A stretch of 13,042 bases of DNA from Propionibacterium sp. (GTDB taxonomy: Bacteria; Actinomycetota; Actinomycetes; Propionibacteriales; Propionibacteriaceae): positions 1 through 13,042 of the forward strand of contig JAAYZP010000426.1 in the NCBI GenBank assembly GCA_012514785.1. Reading direction: 5' to 3'. The position numbers and the translations under genes are program-made. The notes beneath the pieces are model-generated. The model ran no database searches and was not told the origin of the DNA. It was given only the letters and a program-made list of their open reading frames with translations. Numbering within the stretch: the stretch's first letter is position 1; the number at the start of each line of letters is the position of its first letter. This document shows positions 1-7,364 of the stretch, piece by piece.

Positions 1-747
1 GGCGGCCTCACCGCGGTGTCCCGCGCCAACCTGCACGTCGACGAGGGCGAACTGGTGGGGGTCATCGGGCCCAACGGCGCCGGCAAGACCACCCTGTTCA
101 ACGTCCTCACCGGCGTCTACCCGCCGTCCTCGGGCACCATCGAACTCACCGTCGACGGCACCACGACGTCGATCGGCGGCAAGCGTCCCAACGCGATCTG
201 CCGGGCAGGCGTCGGACGCACCTTCCAGAACATCCGCCTGTTCAAGGACCTCACGGTGCTGGACAACGTGCGGATCGCGATGCAGCAGTCCGTGCCGTAC
301 GGGCTGCTGACCGCCTTCACGCACGCCGGGAAGTTCGGCGCCAGCGAGCGGGAGATCCGCGACGAGAGCATGACGCTGCTCGAGGTGATGGGGCTGGCGA
401 CGAAGCACGACGAGCTGGCCAGGAACCTCTCCTACGGCGACCAGCGCCACCTCGAGATCGCCCGCGCGCTCGCCGTGCAGCCGAAACTGCTGCTGCTCGA
501 CGAGCCCGCCGCCGGCATGAACCCCAACGAGACCAACGACCTCACGTCCCTGATCGCACAGCTGCGAAAGGACTTCGACCTCACGGTGGTGCTCATCGAA
601 CACGACATGAGCCTGGTGATGCGGATCTGCGAGCGCATCTACGTGCTGGACCACGGCGTCGTCATCAGCGACGGCACCCCCGAGCACGTGCGCAACGATC
701 CGCTGGTCATCCAGGCGTACCTCGGCGAGGAGGCTCCCGATGCTTGA
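1..747 (+). CDS. livG: LivG-type branched-chain amino-acid ABC transporter ATPase, 5' end missing
   Basis: This is one of the two cytoplasmic ATPases of a high-affinity branched-chain amino-acid (or related amino-acid/amide) importer. It hydrolyses ATP to power the LivH/LivM permease pair. The reading frame is open from base 1, and the visible protein begins GGLTAVSRANL, which is normally preceded by about 15-25 residues in LivG, so the true start lies upstream of the window. A GTG at base 16 is internal. The sequence shows Walker A GPNGAGKTT at visible residues 23-31, the Q-loop RTFQNIRLF, a LivG-style signature LSYGDQR near base 430, Walker B LLLLDEP near bases 487-507, and the switch histidine in LIEHDM near base 600. 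The tail with NDPLVIQAYLGEE is typical of LivG. The 3' end overlaps livF by 8 bases. Family assignment is firm; the exact substrate is not visible. Confidence 0.95.
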   Translation, partial: GGLTAVSRANLHVDEGELVGVIGPNGAGKTTLFNVLTGVYPPSSGTIELTVDGTTTSIGGKRPNAICRAGVGRTFQNIRLFKDLTVLDNVRIAMQQSVPYGLLTAFTHAGKFGASEREIRDESMTLLEVMGLATKHDELARNLSYGDQRHLEIARALAVQPKLLLLDEPAAGMNPNETNDLTSLIAQLRKDFDLTVVLIEHDMSLVMRICERIYVLDHGVVISDGTPEHVRNDPLVIQAYLGEEAPDA

Positions 748-1438
748 GATCCAGGATCTGCACGTCCACTTCGGCGTGATCCACGCCATCAAGGGCATCT
801 CGTTCACGGTCGAGGAGGGCGAGATCGTCACCCTGATCGGAGCCAACGGCGCCGGCAAGACCACAACGTTGCGCTCGATCTCCGGGTTGAAGAAGCCCAC
901 TTCCGGCACGCTGCTGCTCGAGGGCGTCGAGATCAGCGGCTTGTCGCCGCAGGCCCGCGTGGCGCGCGGCCTGTCGCAGGTGCCGGAGGGCCGCCGGGTG
1001 TTCCCTGAGATGACCGTGCAGGAGAATCTGGACCTCGGCGCGTTCCTCCGCAAGGGGAGCTCGCATGCGGACCTGGACGAGGTCTTCGACCGCTTCCCGA
1101 TCCTCGCCGAGCGGCGCCGGCAGCTGGCCGGCACGCTGTCGGGCGGCGAGCAGCAGATGCTCGCCATGGGGCGGGCGCTGATGGCCAAACCGAAGGTGCT
1201 GCTGCTCGACGAGCCGTCGATGGGTCTCGCGCCGCTGCTGGTGCAGGAGATCTTCTCCATCATCACGAAGATCAACGAGTCCGGGACGACGGTGCTGCTC
1301 GTCGAGCAGAACGCCAACCTCTCCCTCAACATCGCCGACAGGGCGTACGTGATGGAGACCGGATCGATAGTCTTGTCCGGAGAGGGCAAGGCCCTGGCGC
1401 AGACCGATGAAGTGAAGCGCGCTTACTTGGGAGGGTGA
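740..1438 (+). CDS. livF: LivF-type branched-chain amino-acid ABC transporter ATPase
   Basis: This is the second cytoplasmic ATPase of the importer and pairs with LivG. The 232-residue length matches LivF. Visible motifs are Walker A GANGAGKTT (34-42), a Q-loop region LSQVPEGRRVFPEMTV (78-93), the signature LSGGEQQ (133-139), Walker B VLLLDEP (153-159) and LLVEQN, where the usual switch histidine is replaced by Gln, as is normal in LivF. The ATG overlaps the end of livG by 8 bases. A strong GAGGAGG at 727-733 lies 6 nt upstream, so the start is well supported and translation is probably coupled. The gene ends one base before the CBS-ACT gene. The transported compound (leucine/isoleucine/valine, urea or another amide) cannot be told from the ATPases alone. 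Confidence 0.95.
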   Translation: MLEIQDLHVHFGVIHAIKGISFTVEEGEIVTLIGANGAGKTTTLRSISGLKKPTSGTLLLEGVEISGLSPQARVARGLSQVPEGRRVFPEMTVQENLDLGAFLRKGSSHADLDEVFDRFPILAERRRQLAGTLSGGEQQMLAMGRALMAKPKVLLLDEPSMGLAPLLVQEIFSIITKINESGTTVLLVEQNANLSLNIADRAYVMETGSIVLSGEGKALAQTDEVKRAYLGG

Positions 1439-1439
1439 C

Positions 1440-2084
1440 ATGCTCGTCAAACAGAAGATGACTGCCAACCCGTTCACCACGACGCCGGGAGCCAGCCTGC
1501 CGGACGCCGAGGCGACGATGGCCAGGCACAAGGTGCGGCACCTGCCCGTCATCGACGGAGACCGGGTCGTCGGGGTGATCTCGAAGAACGACATCGCGGC
1601 CGCGCTGCCGTCGAAGGCGACGACGCTGAGCGCCCAGGAGGCCACCTACCTGATCGCGCGGATGACGGTGTCCCAGGTGATGTCGAAGCCGGCGCTCACC
1701 ATCTCCCCCGACGCGCTGCTCGAGGAAGCCGCCATCCTGATGCGCGATCGCAAGATCGAGATGCTGCCGGTCCTGGAGGACGGCCGCCTGGCAGCGGTCA
1801 TCACCGAATCCGACCTGCTCGATTCCTTCATCGACCTGCTCGGCTTCCGCGACCACGGCACCCGCCTCACGGTGGAGGCCCGCGACGAGCCGGGCGTGCT
1901 GGCGCAGATGACCGGGATCATGGCCCGGCACCACGCCAACATCAAGCATCTGGCGGTGCACCGCGGCAAGCTGGACTACTCCGTCGTCGTGATCGGCGTG
2001 AACACGCTGAACACCGACGCCATCGAGGCGGATCTCGAGGCCGAGGGGATGCGCGTGATCGGCACGCTCGTCAACCGCGACTGA
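1440..2084 (+). CDS. CBS-CBS-ACT domain protein, putative nucleotide and amino-acid sensor
   Basis: A soluble 214-residue protein with two CBS motifs (about 3-57 and 76-130) followed by an ACT domain (about 142-212, with the diagnostic stretch DEPGVLAQMTGIMARHHANI). CBS pairs usually bind adenosine nucleotides, and ACT domains usually bind amino acids. The arrangement resembles AcuB-type proteins, but nothing here indicates acetoin metabolism. The ATG lies one base after the livF stop, and GGGAGGG at 1429-1435 inside the livF end serves as its ribosome binding site. This places it in the transporter operon. There is no signal peptide, membrane segment or catalytic domain, so a regulatory role is inferred: it may tune the Liv transporter or an enzyme of branched-chain amino-acid metabolism. 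Domain calls are firm; the ligand and partner are unknown. Confidence 0.88.
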   Translation: MLVKQKMTANPFTTTPGASLPDAEATMARHKVRHLPVIDGDRVVGVISKNDIAAALPSKATTLSAQEATYLIARMTVSQVMSKPALTISPDALLEEAAILMRDRKIEMLPVLEDGRLAAVITESDLLDSFIDLLGFRDHGTRLTVEARDEPGVLAQMTGIMARHHANIKHLAVHRGKLDYSVVVIGVNTLNTDAIEADLEAEGMRVIGTLVNRD

Positions 2085-2113
2085 TCGAAGGCTGCGGACG
2101 CTGGCTGGCGGAG

Positions 2114-2158
2114 GGGGCTCGGCTCCGGGTAGGTGGGCGTTGGATCGAGCCGAGCCCC
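2114..2158. terminator. Candidate bidirectional terminator hairpin between livF operon and pheT
   Basis: GGGGCTCGGCTC (2114-2125) pairs perfectly with GAGCCGAGCCCC (2147-2158), giving a 12-bp stem around a 21-base loop. It lies downstream of both converging operons. No T-run follows on either strand, so it is not a classic intrinsic terminator, although actinomycete terminators often lack a clear U-tract. The left arm could alternatively pair with 2203-2225, so the two structures exclude each other. Confidence 0.4.
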
Positions 2159-2175
2159 ACCACGCAGCTACCTGA

Positions 2176-2198
2176 CTGGATCGTCGGCGACGATCCAG
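2176..2198. repeat. Perfect 11-bp palindrome with one central base
   Basis: CTGGATCGTCG at 2176-2186 is repeated in exact reverse complement at 2188-2198 around a single base at 2187. As RNA or single-stranded DNA it would form an 8-bp stem with a 7-base loop. It lies inside the larger inverted repeat. It could be a hairpin within a terminator region or a protein-binding site; nothing decides between these. Confidence 0.6.
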
Positions 2199-2283
2199 GG
2201 CGGGAGCCGACCCCCTCCGCCAGCCTGCGGGACCCGACTCCCCCCTCCGCCAACCTGCTCAGCGGCGCGCCGGGCCCTGCGGT

Positions 2284-4776
2284 TCAGGCGCGCTGGACCG
2301 CCCCGTAGCGTTCGGCTGCGACGTCGACCGCCGCCTGGCGCGCCTCGGCGGCCTCCGCGTCGGTGAGCGTGCGGTCGGCGCGGAGCCTGAGCGCGAACGC
2401 CAGCGACTTCTTGCCCTCCCCCGCCTGCTCGCCCTCGTAGACGTCGAACAGCGCGATGGATTCGAGCAGCTCGCCCGCACCCTCCACGAGCGCGGCCTCG
2501 ACATCGGCGGCGGCCACGTCGTTGTCGACGATGAGCGCCACGTCCTCCTTCGCCAGCGGGAACGTGCCGAGCGCGTCGATCCGGCCCTCGTGCGGGGCGC
2601 GGTCGAGCAGGTCGCCCAGGTTGAACTCGACGGCGCACGCGTGCGCCGGCAGGCCGAACGCCTCGACGACGCTCGGGTGCAGCTCGCCGACGTGGCCCAG
2701 CACGTGGCCCTCGACGGAGAGTTCCGCCGTGCGACCGGGGTGCCAGGGCATGACGTCGTCGACCTGACGGCGGGTCAGCCGCAGGCCCACTGCGGCCGCG
2801 GCCCGCTCGGCGAGAGCGACGACGTGGGTCCAGTCGGCCGGCTGCGCCGGACCGTGCCAGCCGTCGGCCACCCAGTCGCCGGCGACGATGCCCACCATCA
2901 TCTCCGGCTGCGCCGGAAGGGCTTCGTCGAGCTGACGCAGCTCGTCGTCGCTGGGACGGCCCGAGAGCGCCGGGCGCGGGGCGGCAAGCTTCCCGGTGTC
3001 GAAGAAGCCGGAGCCCACCTCGAAGATCGCGAGATCCGTCAGCGAGCGGGACAGGTTCTTGGCGACGACGTGGAAGAGCCCGGGCAGGAGCGATGTGCGC
3101 AGGTACGGCTGCTCGTCGGAGAGCGGGTTGGCGATCCGCACGGCCCTGCGGCGACGATCGTCCTCCGGCAGGCGCATCTTCTCGAGGTCCTCGCCCGACA
3201 TGAACGGCAGCGCCATCGTCTGGGTGAAGCCCAGCTCCGCGACGGCGCGGACCGCGTCCCGGCGCGCCCACTGGCGCGGGGTCAGGCCACCGCCGGCGGG
3301 CGCGGTGGGCACCCTGAGGCCGATGTTCTCGTAGCCGTGGGTGCGCCCCACTTCCTCGATGATGTCGTAGGGGTCCACGAGGTCGGAACGCCACGTCGGC
3401 ACCTCGAGCGTCAGGGAGTCACCGAGTGCGGTGATGCCGACGCCGGCTGCCGACAGCAGGCGGATCGACTCGCTCTCGGGGATGGTGGCGCCGAGGATCG
3501 CGGGGATGAGTCCCGCGCGCAGCTTCACCGTGCGACGCACGGGGTGGGGCTCGCCGACGAAGGTCTCTGCGACGATCTCGCCCCCGCCGTACTGCGTCAG
3601 CAGCTTGGCGGCCCGCTTGGCGGCGGCAAAGCTGACGGCAGGATCGACGTGCCGCTCGAACCGCTTCGACGCCTCCGAGAAGAGGCCGTGGCGGCGGAAG
3701 GTGCGCGAGACCGACGATGCCTCGAAGGTCGCGGCCTCGAGCACGATGCGTGACGTGGATTCGGAGATCTCCGTGTCCTCGCCGCCCATGACGCCGGCGA
3801 GCCCGATGGGGCCGCGGTCGTCGGTGATGAGCATGTCGTCGACGTCGAGCTTGCGCACGTGCCCGTCGAGCGTGGTGAGCGTCTCGCCCTGCTCGGCCAT
3901 CCGCACGCGGATCGGGCCGTCGAGCTTGGCGGCGTCGTAGGCGTGCAGCGGCTGCCCGGATTCGAGCATCACGTAGTTGGTGACGTCGACGGCCAGCGAG
4001 ATCGCGCGCACACCGGCCGCCTGGAGGCGGTCGGTGACGTGCTTCGGGGAGGGCGCGTGCGGGTCGACGCCGTCGATCGTGAGCGCGGTGAACGCGCTGC
4101 AACGGTCGGTGAGCAGCTCGATCGGGTGCCCGCCCTGCGAGGGTTCCGGCAAGGACATCCGGTACCGGTCGGTGTAGCTCACGCCGTGCGCGATGGCGGC
4201 CTCGCGGGCCAGGCCGCGCACGGACAGGGCGTGCCCGAGGTCGGGCGTCACGTCGATCTCGAGGACGTCGTCGTCGGCCCACAGCAGCTGGGTGGCGTCG
4301 TCGCCCGGGGCGCCGCGGTCGAGCACCATGATGCCCTCGTGGTCGTCGCCCAGGCCGATCTCGACCTCGGAGCAGATCATGCCGTCGGACGTGTGGCCGT
4401 AGGTCTTGCGGGCGCCGATGGCGAAGTCGCCGGGCAGGATGGTGCCGGGCAGCGCGACGACGACGAGGTCGTCGACCTCGAAGTTGTGCGCGCCGCACAC
4501 GATGCCGCGCGAGGCGGGGTGCTCGTCGGTGGCGGGGTCGTTGTGTGCCTCGCCGACGTCGACGCGGACGTAGCGGATCAGCTTGCCGTTCTTCTGGGGC
4601 TCGTCCACGTAGGTGAGGACGCGGCCGACGACGAGGGGCCCCGTCACCGGCGAGCCGACCGACTCGATCCGCTCGACGGTCAGGCCGGCGTTCGTGAAGC
4701 GCTCGGCGATGCTCGCCGTCGTGGCGTCTTCGGGCAGCGTGACGAGTTCACGCAGCCAGGAAATAGGGAGCTTCAC
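2284..4776 (-). CDS. pheT: Phenylalanyl-tRNA synthetase beta subunit
   Basis: This is the beta subunit of the cytoplasmic alpha2-beta2 PheRS that charges tRNA-Phe. It binds the tRNA and carries the editing site for misacylated Tyr-tRNA-Phe. The 830-residue length is normal for the family. Domains in order: an N-terminal segment, a tRNA-binding OB fold (about 45-155), the B3/B4 editing region (about 215-400), B5 (about 412-480, with DPYDIIEEVGRTHGYENI), a catalytic-like core (about 500-715) and the FDX-ACB anticodon-binding domain (about 736-829). The GTG at 4776-4774 is chosen because the protein then begins with the standard MKLPISWLREL and a GGAGG lies 7 nt upstream. The start overlaps the pheS stop in a GTGA, implying translational coupling. 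It is the last gene of the infC-led operon, followed by the repeat cluster. No defect is seen. Confidence 0.97.
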   Translation of the reverse strand: MKLPISWLRELVTLPEDATTASIAERFTNAGLTVERIESVGSPVTGPLVVGRVLTYVDEPQKNGKLIRYVRVDVGEAHNDPATDEHPASRGIVCGAHNFEVDDLVVVALPGTILPGDFAIGARKTYGHTSDGMICSEVEIGLGDDHEGIMVLDRGAPGDDATQLLWADDDVLEIDVTPDLGHALSVRGLAREAAIAHGVSYTDRYRMSLPEPSQGGHPIELLTDRCSAFTALTIDGVDPHAPSPKHVTDRLQAAGVRAISLAVDVTNYVMLESGQPLHAYDAAKLDGPIRVRMAEQGETLTTLDGHVRKLDVDDMLITDDRGPIGLAGVMGGEDTEISESTSRIVLEAATFEASSVSRTFRRHGLFSEASKRFERHVDPAVSFAAAKRAAKLLTQYGGGEIVAETFVGEPHPVRRTVKLRAGLIPAILGATIPESESIRLLSAAGVGITALGDSLTLEVPTWRSDLVDPYDIIEEVGRTHGYENIGLRVPTAPAGGGLTPRQWARRDAVRAVAELGFTQTMALPFMSGEDLEKMRLPEDDRRRRAVRIANPLSDEQPYLRTSLLPGLFHVVAKNLSRSLTDLAIFEVGSGFFDTGKLAAPRPALSGRPSDDELRQLDEALPAQPEMMVGIVAGDWVADGWHGPAQPADWTHVVALAERAAAAVGLRLTRRQVDDVMPWHPGRTAELSVEGHVLGHVGELHPSVVEAFGLPAHACAVEFNLGDLLDRAPHEGRIDALGTFPLAKEDVALIVDNDVAAADVEAALVEGAGELLESIALFDVYEGEQAGEGKKSLAFALRLRADRTLTDAEAAEARQAAVDVAAERYGAVQRA

Positions 4777-5882
4777 CTTGCACCTCCGAGCAGGGAACGG
4801 CTGAAACGGATGTCGCCTTCGACGAAATCGCGGATGTCGGGGGCACCGTTGCGGAACATGACGGTGCGTTCGATGCCCATGCCGAACGCGAAGCCGGAGT
4901 ACACGTCGGAGTCGATGCCGCACGCCTCGAGGACGCGCGGGTTGACGACGCCGCAGCCGCCCCATTCGATCCAGCCTTCGGACCGGCAGGTGCGGCAGGG
5001 ACGGTCGGGGTTGCCGACGGATTCGCCGTGGCAGGCGAAGCACTCGAGGTCGACCTCGGCCGACGGCTCGGTGAACGGGAAGAAGTGGGGGCGCATGCGG
5101 GTGGCGACGTCGCCGAACATCGCCTTGGCGAAGTGGTCGAGCGTGCCGCGCAGGTCCGCCATGGAGATGCCCTTGTCGACGACGAGGCCCTCGAGCTGGT
5201 GGAACACCGGCAGGTGCGTCGCGTCGTACTCGTCGGAGCGGTACACCTTGCCGGGGCTGATGATGTACAGCGGCAGGTCGCGGGTGAGCATCTCCCTGGC
5301 CTGCACGGGCGAGGTCTGCGTGCGCAGCAGCTTCGCGTCCTCGATCGGGTCGATCCAGAGGGTGTCGTGTTCACCGCGCGACGGGTGGTCCGGGGGGAGG
5401 TTGAGGACGTCGAAGTTGTACCACTCGGCCTCCAGCTCCGGGCCCTCTGCGACCTCGTACCCGAGCGCCACGAACACATCGACCATGTGGTCGATGATCG
5501 CGGTCACGGGGTGCACCGCGCCGCGGGGTGCGATGTCGACGGGCAGCGTCATGTCGACGCGCTCCGCCACCAGCGCCGCCGACAGCTCGGCCTCGGCCAG
5601 CACGGCCTGCCGCTCGGCGACGGCCCGGTTGACCCGCCCGCGCGCCTCGCCGACCCGACGGCCGGCGTCCTTGCGTGCCGTGTGCGGCAGCGCACCGATC
5701 TCGCGGTTGGCCAGCGCCAGCGGCGACCGGTCGCCGCCGTGGGCCAGCCGCGCCCGCTTGAGCTCGTCGGTGCTGTCCGCCTGCGCGATGGCGGTCATCG
5801 CGTCGGCGACGTAGCCGTCGATCACTCCGGCACTGAGTGCCTCGACCTGTTTCGGGTCGTAGTTGTCATTGGGCCCGCTCAT
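4773..5882 (-). CDS. pheS: Phenylalanyl-tRNA synthetase alpha subunit
   Basis: This is the catalytic alpha subunit of PheRS. It activates phenylalanine with ATP and transfers it to tRNA-Phe. The 369 residues comprise an N-terminal helical arm (about 1-105), which contacts tRNA, and a class II aminoacyl-tRNA synthetase core. Visible class II elements are the motif 2 region GKVYRSDEYDATHLPVFHQL (211-230) and motif 3 GFAFGMGIERTVMFR (330-344). Between them is an insert with two CxxC pairs (281/284 and 296/299), suggesting a bound zinc; I recall similar inserts in other actinomycete PheS proteins. The ATG is preceded by AGGAG. It overlaps the end of the upstream methyltransferase gene by 17 bases, and its stop overlaps the pheT start, so the three genes are almost certainly cotranscribed. 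Confidence 0.97.
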   Translation of the reverse strand: MSGPNDNYDPKQVEALSAGVIDGYVADAMTAIAQADSTDELKRARLAHGGDRSPLALANREIGALPHTARKDAGRRVGEARGRVNRAVAERQAVLAEAELSAALVAERVDMTLPVDIAPRGAVHPVTAIIDHMVDVFVALGYEVAEGPELEAEWYNFDVLNLPPDHPSRGEHDTLWIDPIEDAKLLRTQTSPVQAREMLTRDLPLYIISPGKVYRSDEYDATHLPVFHQLEGLVVDKGISMADLRGTLDHFAKAMFGDVATRMRPHFFPFTEPSAEVDLECFACHGESVGNPDRPCRTCRSEGWIEWGGCGVVNPRVLEACGIDSDVYSGFAFGMGIERTVMFRNGAPDIRDFVEGDIRFSRSLLGGAR

Positions 5883-6687
5883 GGGACTCCTTCTCCTGGC
5901 TTCGACGCTGCGCGGAGGCCGTGGCGTACAGGCACACTGCGGCCGCGCTCGAAAGGTTGAGGCTCTCAGCGCCGCCCCACATGGGGACGGCGACGACTTC
6001 ATCGGCGAGGGCGCGGTCGGCTTCGGGTAGCCCCCAAGCCTCGTTGCCCATGATCCACGCGGTCGGCCGAGCCAGCTCGCCGCGCACCTGCTTGAGGTCC
6101 AACGGCGAACCGTCCCCGTCGGCCGCCAGCACCTGCATCCCCTGCCCCCGCACATGGTCGACGGCCTGCTGCAGTTCGATCCCGGTGAGGATCGGCATGT
6201 GGAACAGGCTCCCCACGGTGGATCTGACCGTCTTGGGGTTGTAGATGTCCACCGACCCCGTGGTGAGGATGACCGCATCGGCCCCGAACGCATCCGCGCA
6301 ACGGATGACGGTGCCAGCGTTGCCCGGGTCGCGCACCTGCGCGCAGATGACGACGAGCTGGGCGTCGGCGAGGTCATCCCAGCCGAAGCTCAACTGCCGG
6401 CACACCGCGATGATGCCCTGCGGGGTGACCGTGTCGGAGAGCTGCCGCATGTTCTGCTCGCTGGCGGTCCAGACGGGCAGCGTCGCGCCCTCGATGAGGT
6501 CGGCGTGCTTGCCGGGGTCCTCGACGATGAGTTCTTCGACGATGGAACCGGCAGCCAGCGCTTCACGCACTGCCTGCCTACCTTCGACGAGGAACTTGCC
6601 CGAAAGATCCCGACCGCGGCGCTGCGTGAGCCGACGGATCGAACGCAGCACCCCGATCGGGAGCGCTGCGTCCGGATCGTGTGGCAC
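5866..6687 (-). CDS. TrmH/SpoU-family RNA 2'-O-ribose methyltransferase
   Basis: An S-adenosylmethionine-dependent SPOUT (trefoil-knot) methyltransferase of 273 residues, probably acting on rRNA or tRNA. The N-terminal part (about 13-100, including GKFLVEGRQAVREAL) matches the substrate-binding domain of the family. The C-terminal part holds the three SpoU motifs: NAGTVIRCADAFGAD (123-137) with the catalytic-type Arg, MGNEAWGL (213-220) and SLNLSSAAAVCLY (242-254). The GTG at 6687-6685 begins 7 nt after the rplT stop but has no clear ribosome binding site. A GTG at 6651-6649, which would begin VLRSIRRL, is an alternative start. The gene sits between rplT and pheS, a common actinomycete order. 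The exact target nucleotide cannot be read from sequence. Confidence 0.92.
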   Translation of the reverse strand: MPHDPDAALPIGVLRSIRRLTQRRGRDLSGKFLVEGRQAVREALAAGSIVEELIVEDPGKHADLIEGATLPVWTASEQNMRQLSDTVTPQGIIAVCRQLSFGWDDLADAQLVVICAQVRDPGNAGTVIRCADAFGADAVILTTGSVDIYNPKTVRSTVGSLFHMPILTGIELQQAVDHVRGQGMQVLAADGDGSPLDLKQVRGELARPTAWIMGNEAWGLPEADRALADEVVAVPMWGGAESLNLSSAAAVCLYATASAQRRSQEKESHERAQ

Positions 6688-6694
6688 TGAAGGG

Positions 6695-7060
6695 TCAGGC
6701 TGCGACAGCCTGGTGCTCCTTCGCGACGGCGACGAGGGCGTTGAACGCGGCCACGTCGTTGACGGCGAGATCCGCGAGGATCTTGCGGTCGACGTCGACA
6801 CCGGCGTTCTTCAGCCCGCTCATGAAGCGGTTGTACGTCAGGCCTTCGGCGCGCGCGCCGGCGTTGATGCGCTGGATCCAGAGCGAACGGAAGTCGCCCT
6901 TCTTCGCGCGACGGTCGCGGTACGAGTACGTGGCCGAGTGGAGCGTCTGCTCCTTGGCCTTGCGGTACAGGCGCGAGCGCTGGCCGCGGTAACCGGATGC
7001 GAGTTCGAGGACTTCGCGGCGCTTCTTCTTCGCGTTAACGGAACGCTTCACACGTGCCAT
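6695..7060 (-). CDS. rplT: 50S ribosomal protein L20
   Basis: Ribosomal protein bL20 binds 23S rRNA early and is needed for 50S assembly. In several bacteria it also represses its own operon. The 121 residues match the family from the start (MARVKRSVNAKKKRR, the basic rRNA-binding arm) through YRGQRSRLYRKAKE and FRSLWIQRINAGAR to the globular C-terminal part. The ATG has a good AAGGAG 6 nt upstream. It follows rpmI after 55 bases and is followed after 7 bases by the methyltransferase gene. No unusual feature is seen. Confidence 0.98.
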   Translation of the reverse strand: MARVKRSVNAKKKRREVLELASGYRGQRSRLYRKAKEQTLHSATYSYRDRRAKKGDFRSLWIQRINAGARAEGLTYNRFMSGLKNAGVDVDRKILADLAVNDVAAFNALVAVAKEHQAVAA

Positions 7061-7115
7061 GGTGACTCCTTAGGGAAAGAAACAAGAGGTGGGGGGTGGG
7101 AGGAAGTGCGGGCGC

Positions 7116-7322
7116 TCAGCGGCCCTTGTGCTTGCCGAGGAGCTTGCGCGCCTTCTTGGCTTCCATGTCCGCGACGACGACGTTGCCCTTGAGGTTGCGC
7201 TTGCGTCGGGAGGACTTGTGCTCGTTGAGGTGGCCGAGGCCAGCCTGACGGTGCATGAGCTTGCCCGTCCCCGTGGTCTTGAACCGCTTCTTCGCGCCGG
7301 AATGCGACTTCATTTTCGGCAT
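7116..7322 (-). CDS. rpmI: 50S ribosomal protein L35
   Basis: Ribosomal protein bL35 is a small, very basic protein of the large subunit. The 68 residues begin MPKMKSHSGAKKRFK and contain the conserved HLNEHKSSRRKRNL region, so identity is clear. It lies between infC and rplT in the usual infC-rpmI-rplT order. The 42 bases before its ATG contain only a poor ribosome binding site, so expression may depend partly on transcription and translation of infC. Confidence 0.97.
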   Translation of the reverse strand: MPKMKSHSGAKKRFKTTGTGKLMHRQAGLGHLNEHKSSRRKRNLKGNVVVADMEAKKARKLLGKHKGR

Positions 7323-7364
7323 GGCAGTGCTCGCTTTCTATCTAGCTAGTGGATTGGGGTGGAC

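Larger units (their letters stand above)
2101..2257. repeat. Cluster of tandem and inverted copies of a GC-rich 27-30 bp repeat
   Basis: The convergent gap between the CBS-ACT gene and pheT holds three related copies of one unit. Copies at 2201-2227 and 2228-2257 are directly adjacent, in the same orientation, and share a CGGGA start, a CCCTCCGCCA core and an end that is CCTG in both. A third copy lies inverted at about 2101-2129. The block 2103-2126 is complementary to 2203-2225 except for a single bulged base. A separate palindrome sits between the arms at 2176-2198. No protein is plausible here. It could be a structured bidirectional transcription end or a copy of a dispersed intergenic repeat family; deciding requires the rest of the genome. 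Confidence 0.75.

Noticed and set aside
16..747. livG starting at GTG 16
   Set aside because: The frame is open to base 1 and residues GGLTAV before the GTG are part of the conserved LivG N-terminus, so the real start is outside the window.
2168..3394. Minus-strand alternative frame of about 400 codons inside pheT
   Set aside because: It is Arg/Ala/Gly-rich shadow coding in a different frame of pheT and runs into the repeat cluster; no family match.
3859..5814. Very long open frame on the plus strand, antisense to pheS and pheT (about 650 codons)
   Set aside because: It is low-complexity (Val/Gly/Asp/Arg rich), matches no family, and lies entirely opposite two clear essential genes. Such frames are expected from codon bias in GC-rich DNA.
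7323..7364. Promoter or hairpin between infC and rpmI (CTAGCTAG palindrome)
   Set aside because: An 8-base palindrome in a 42-base gap is not enough to call a site, and the genes are clearly in one operon.
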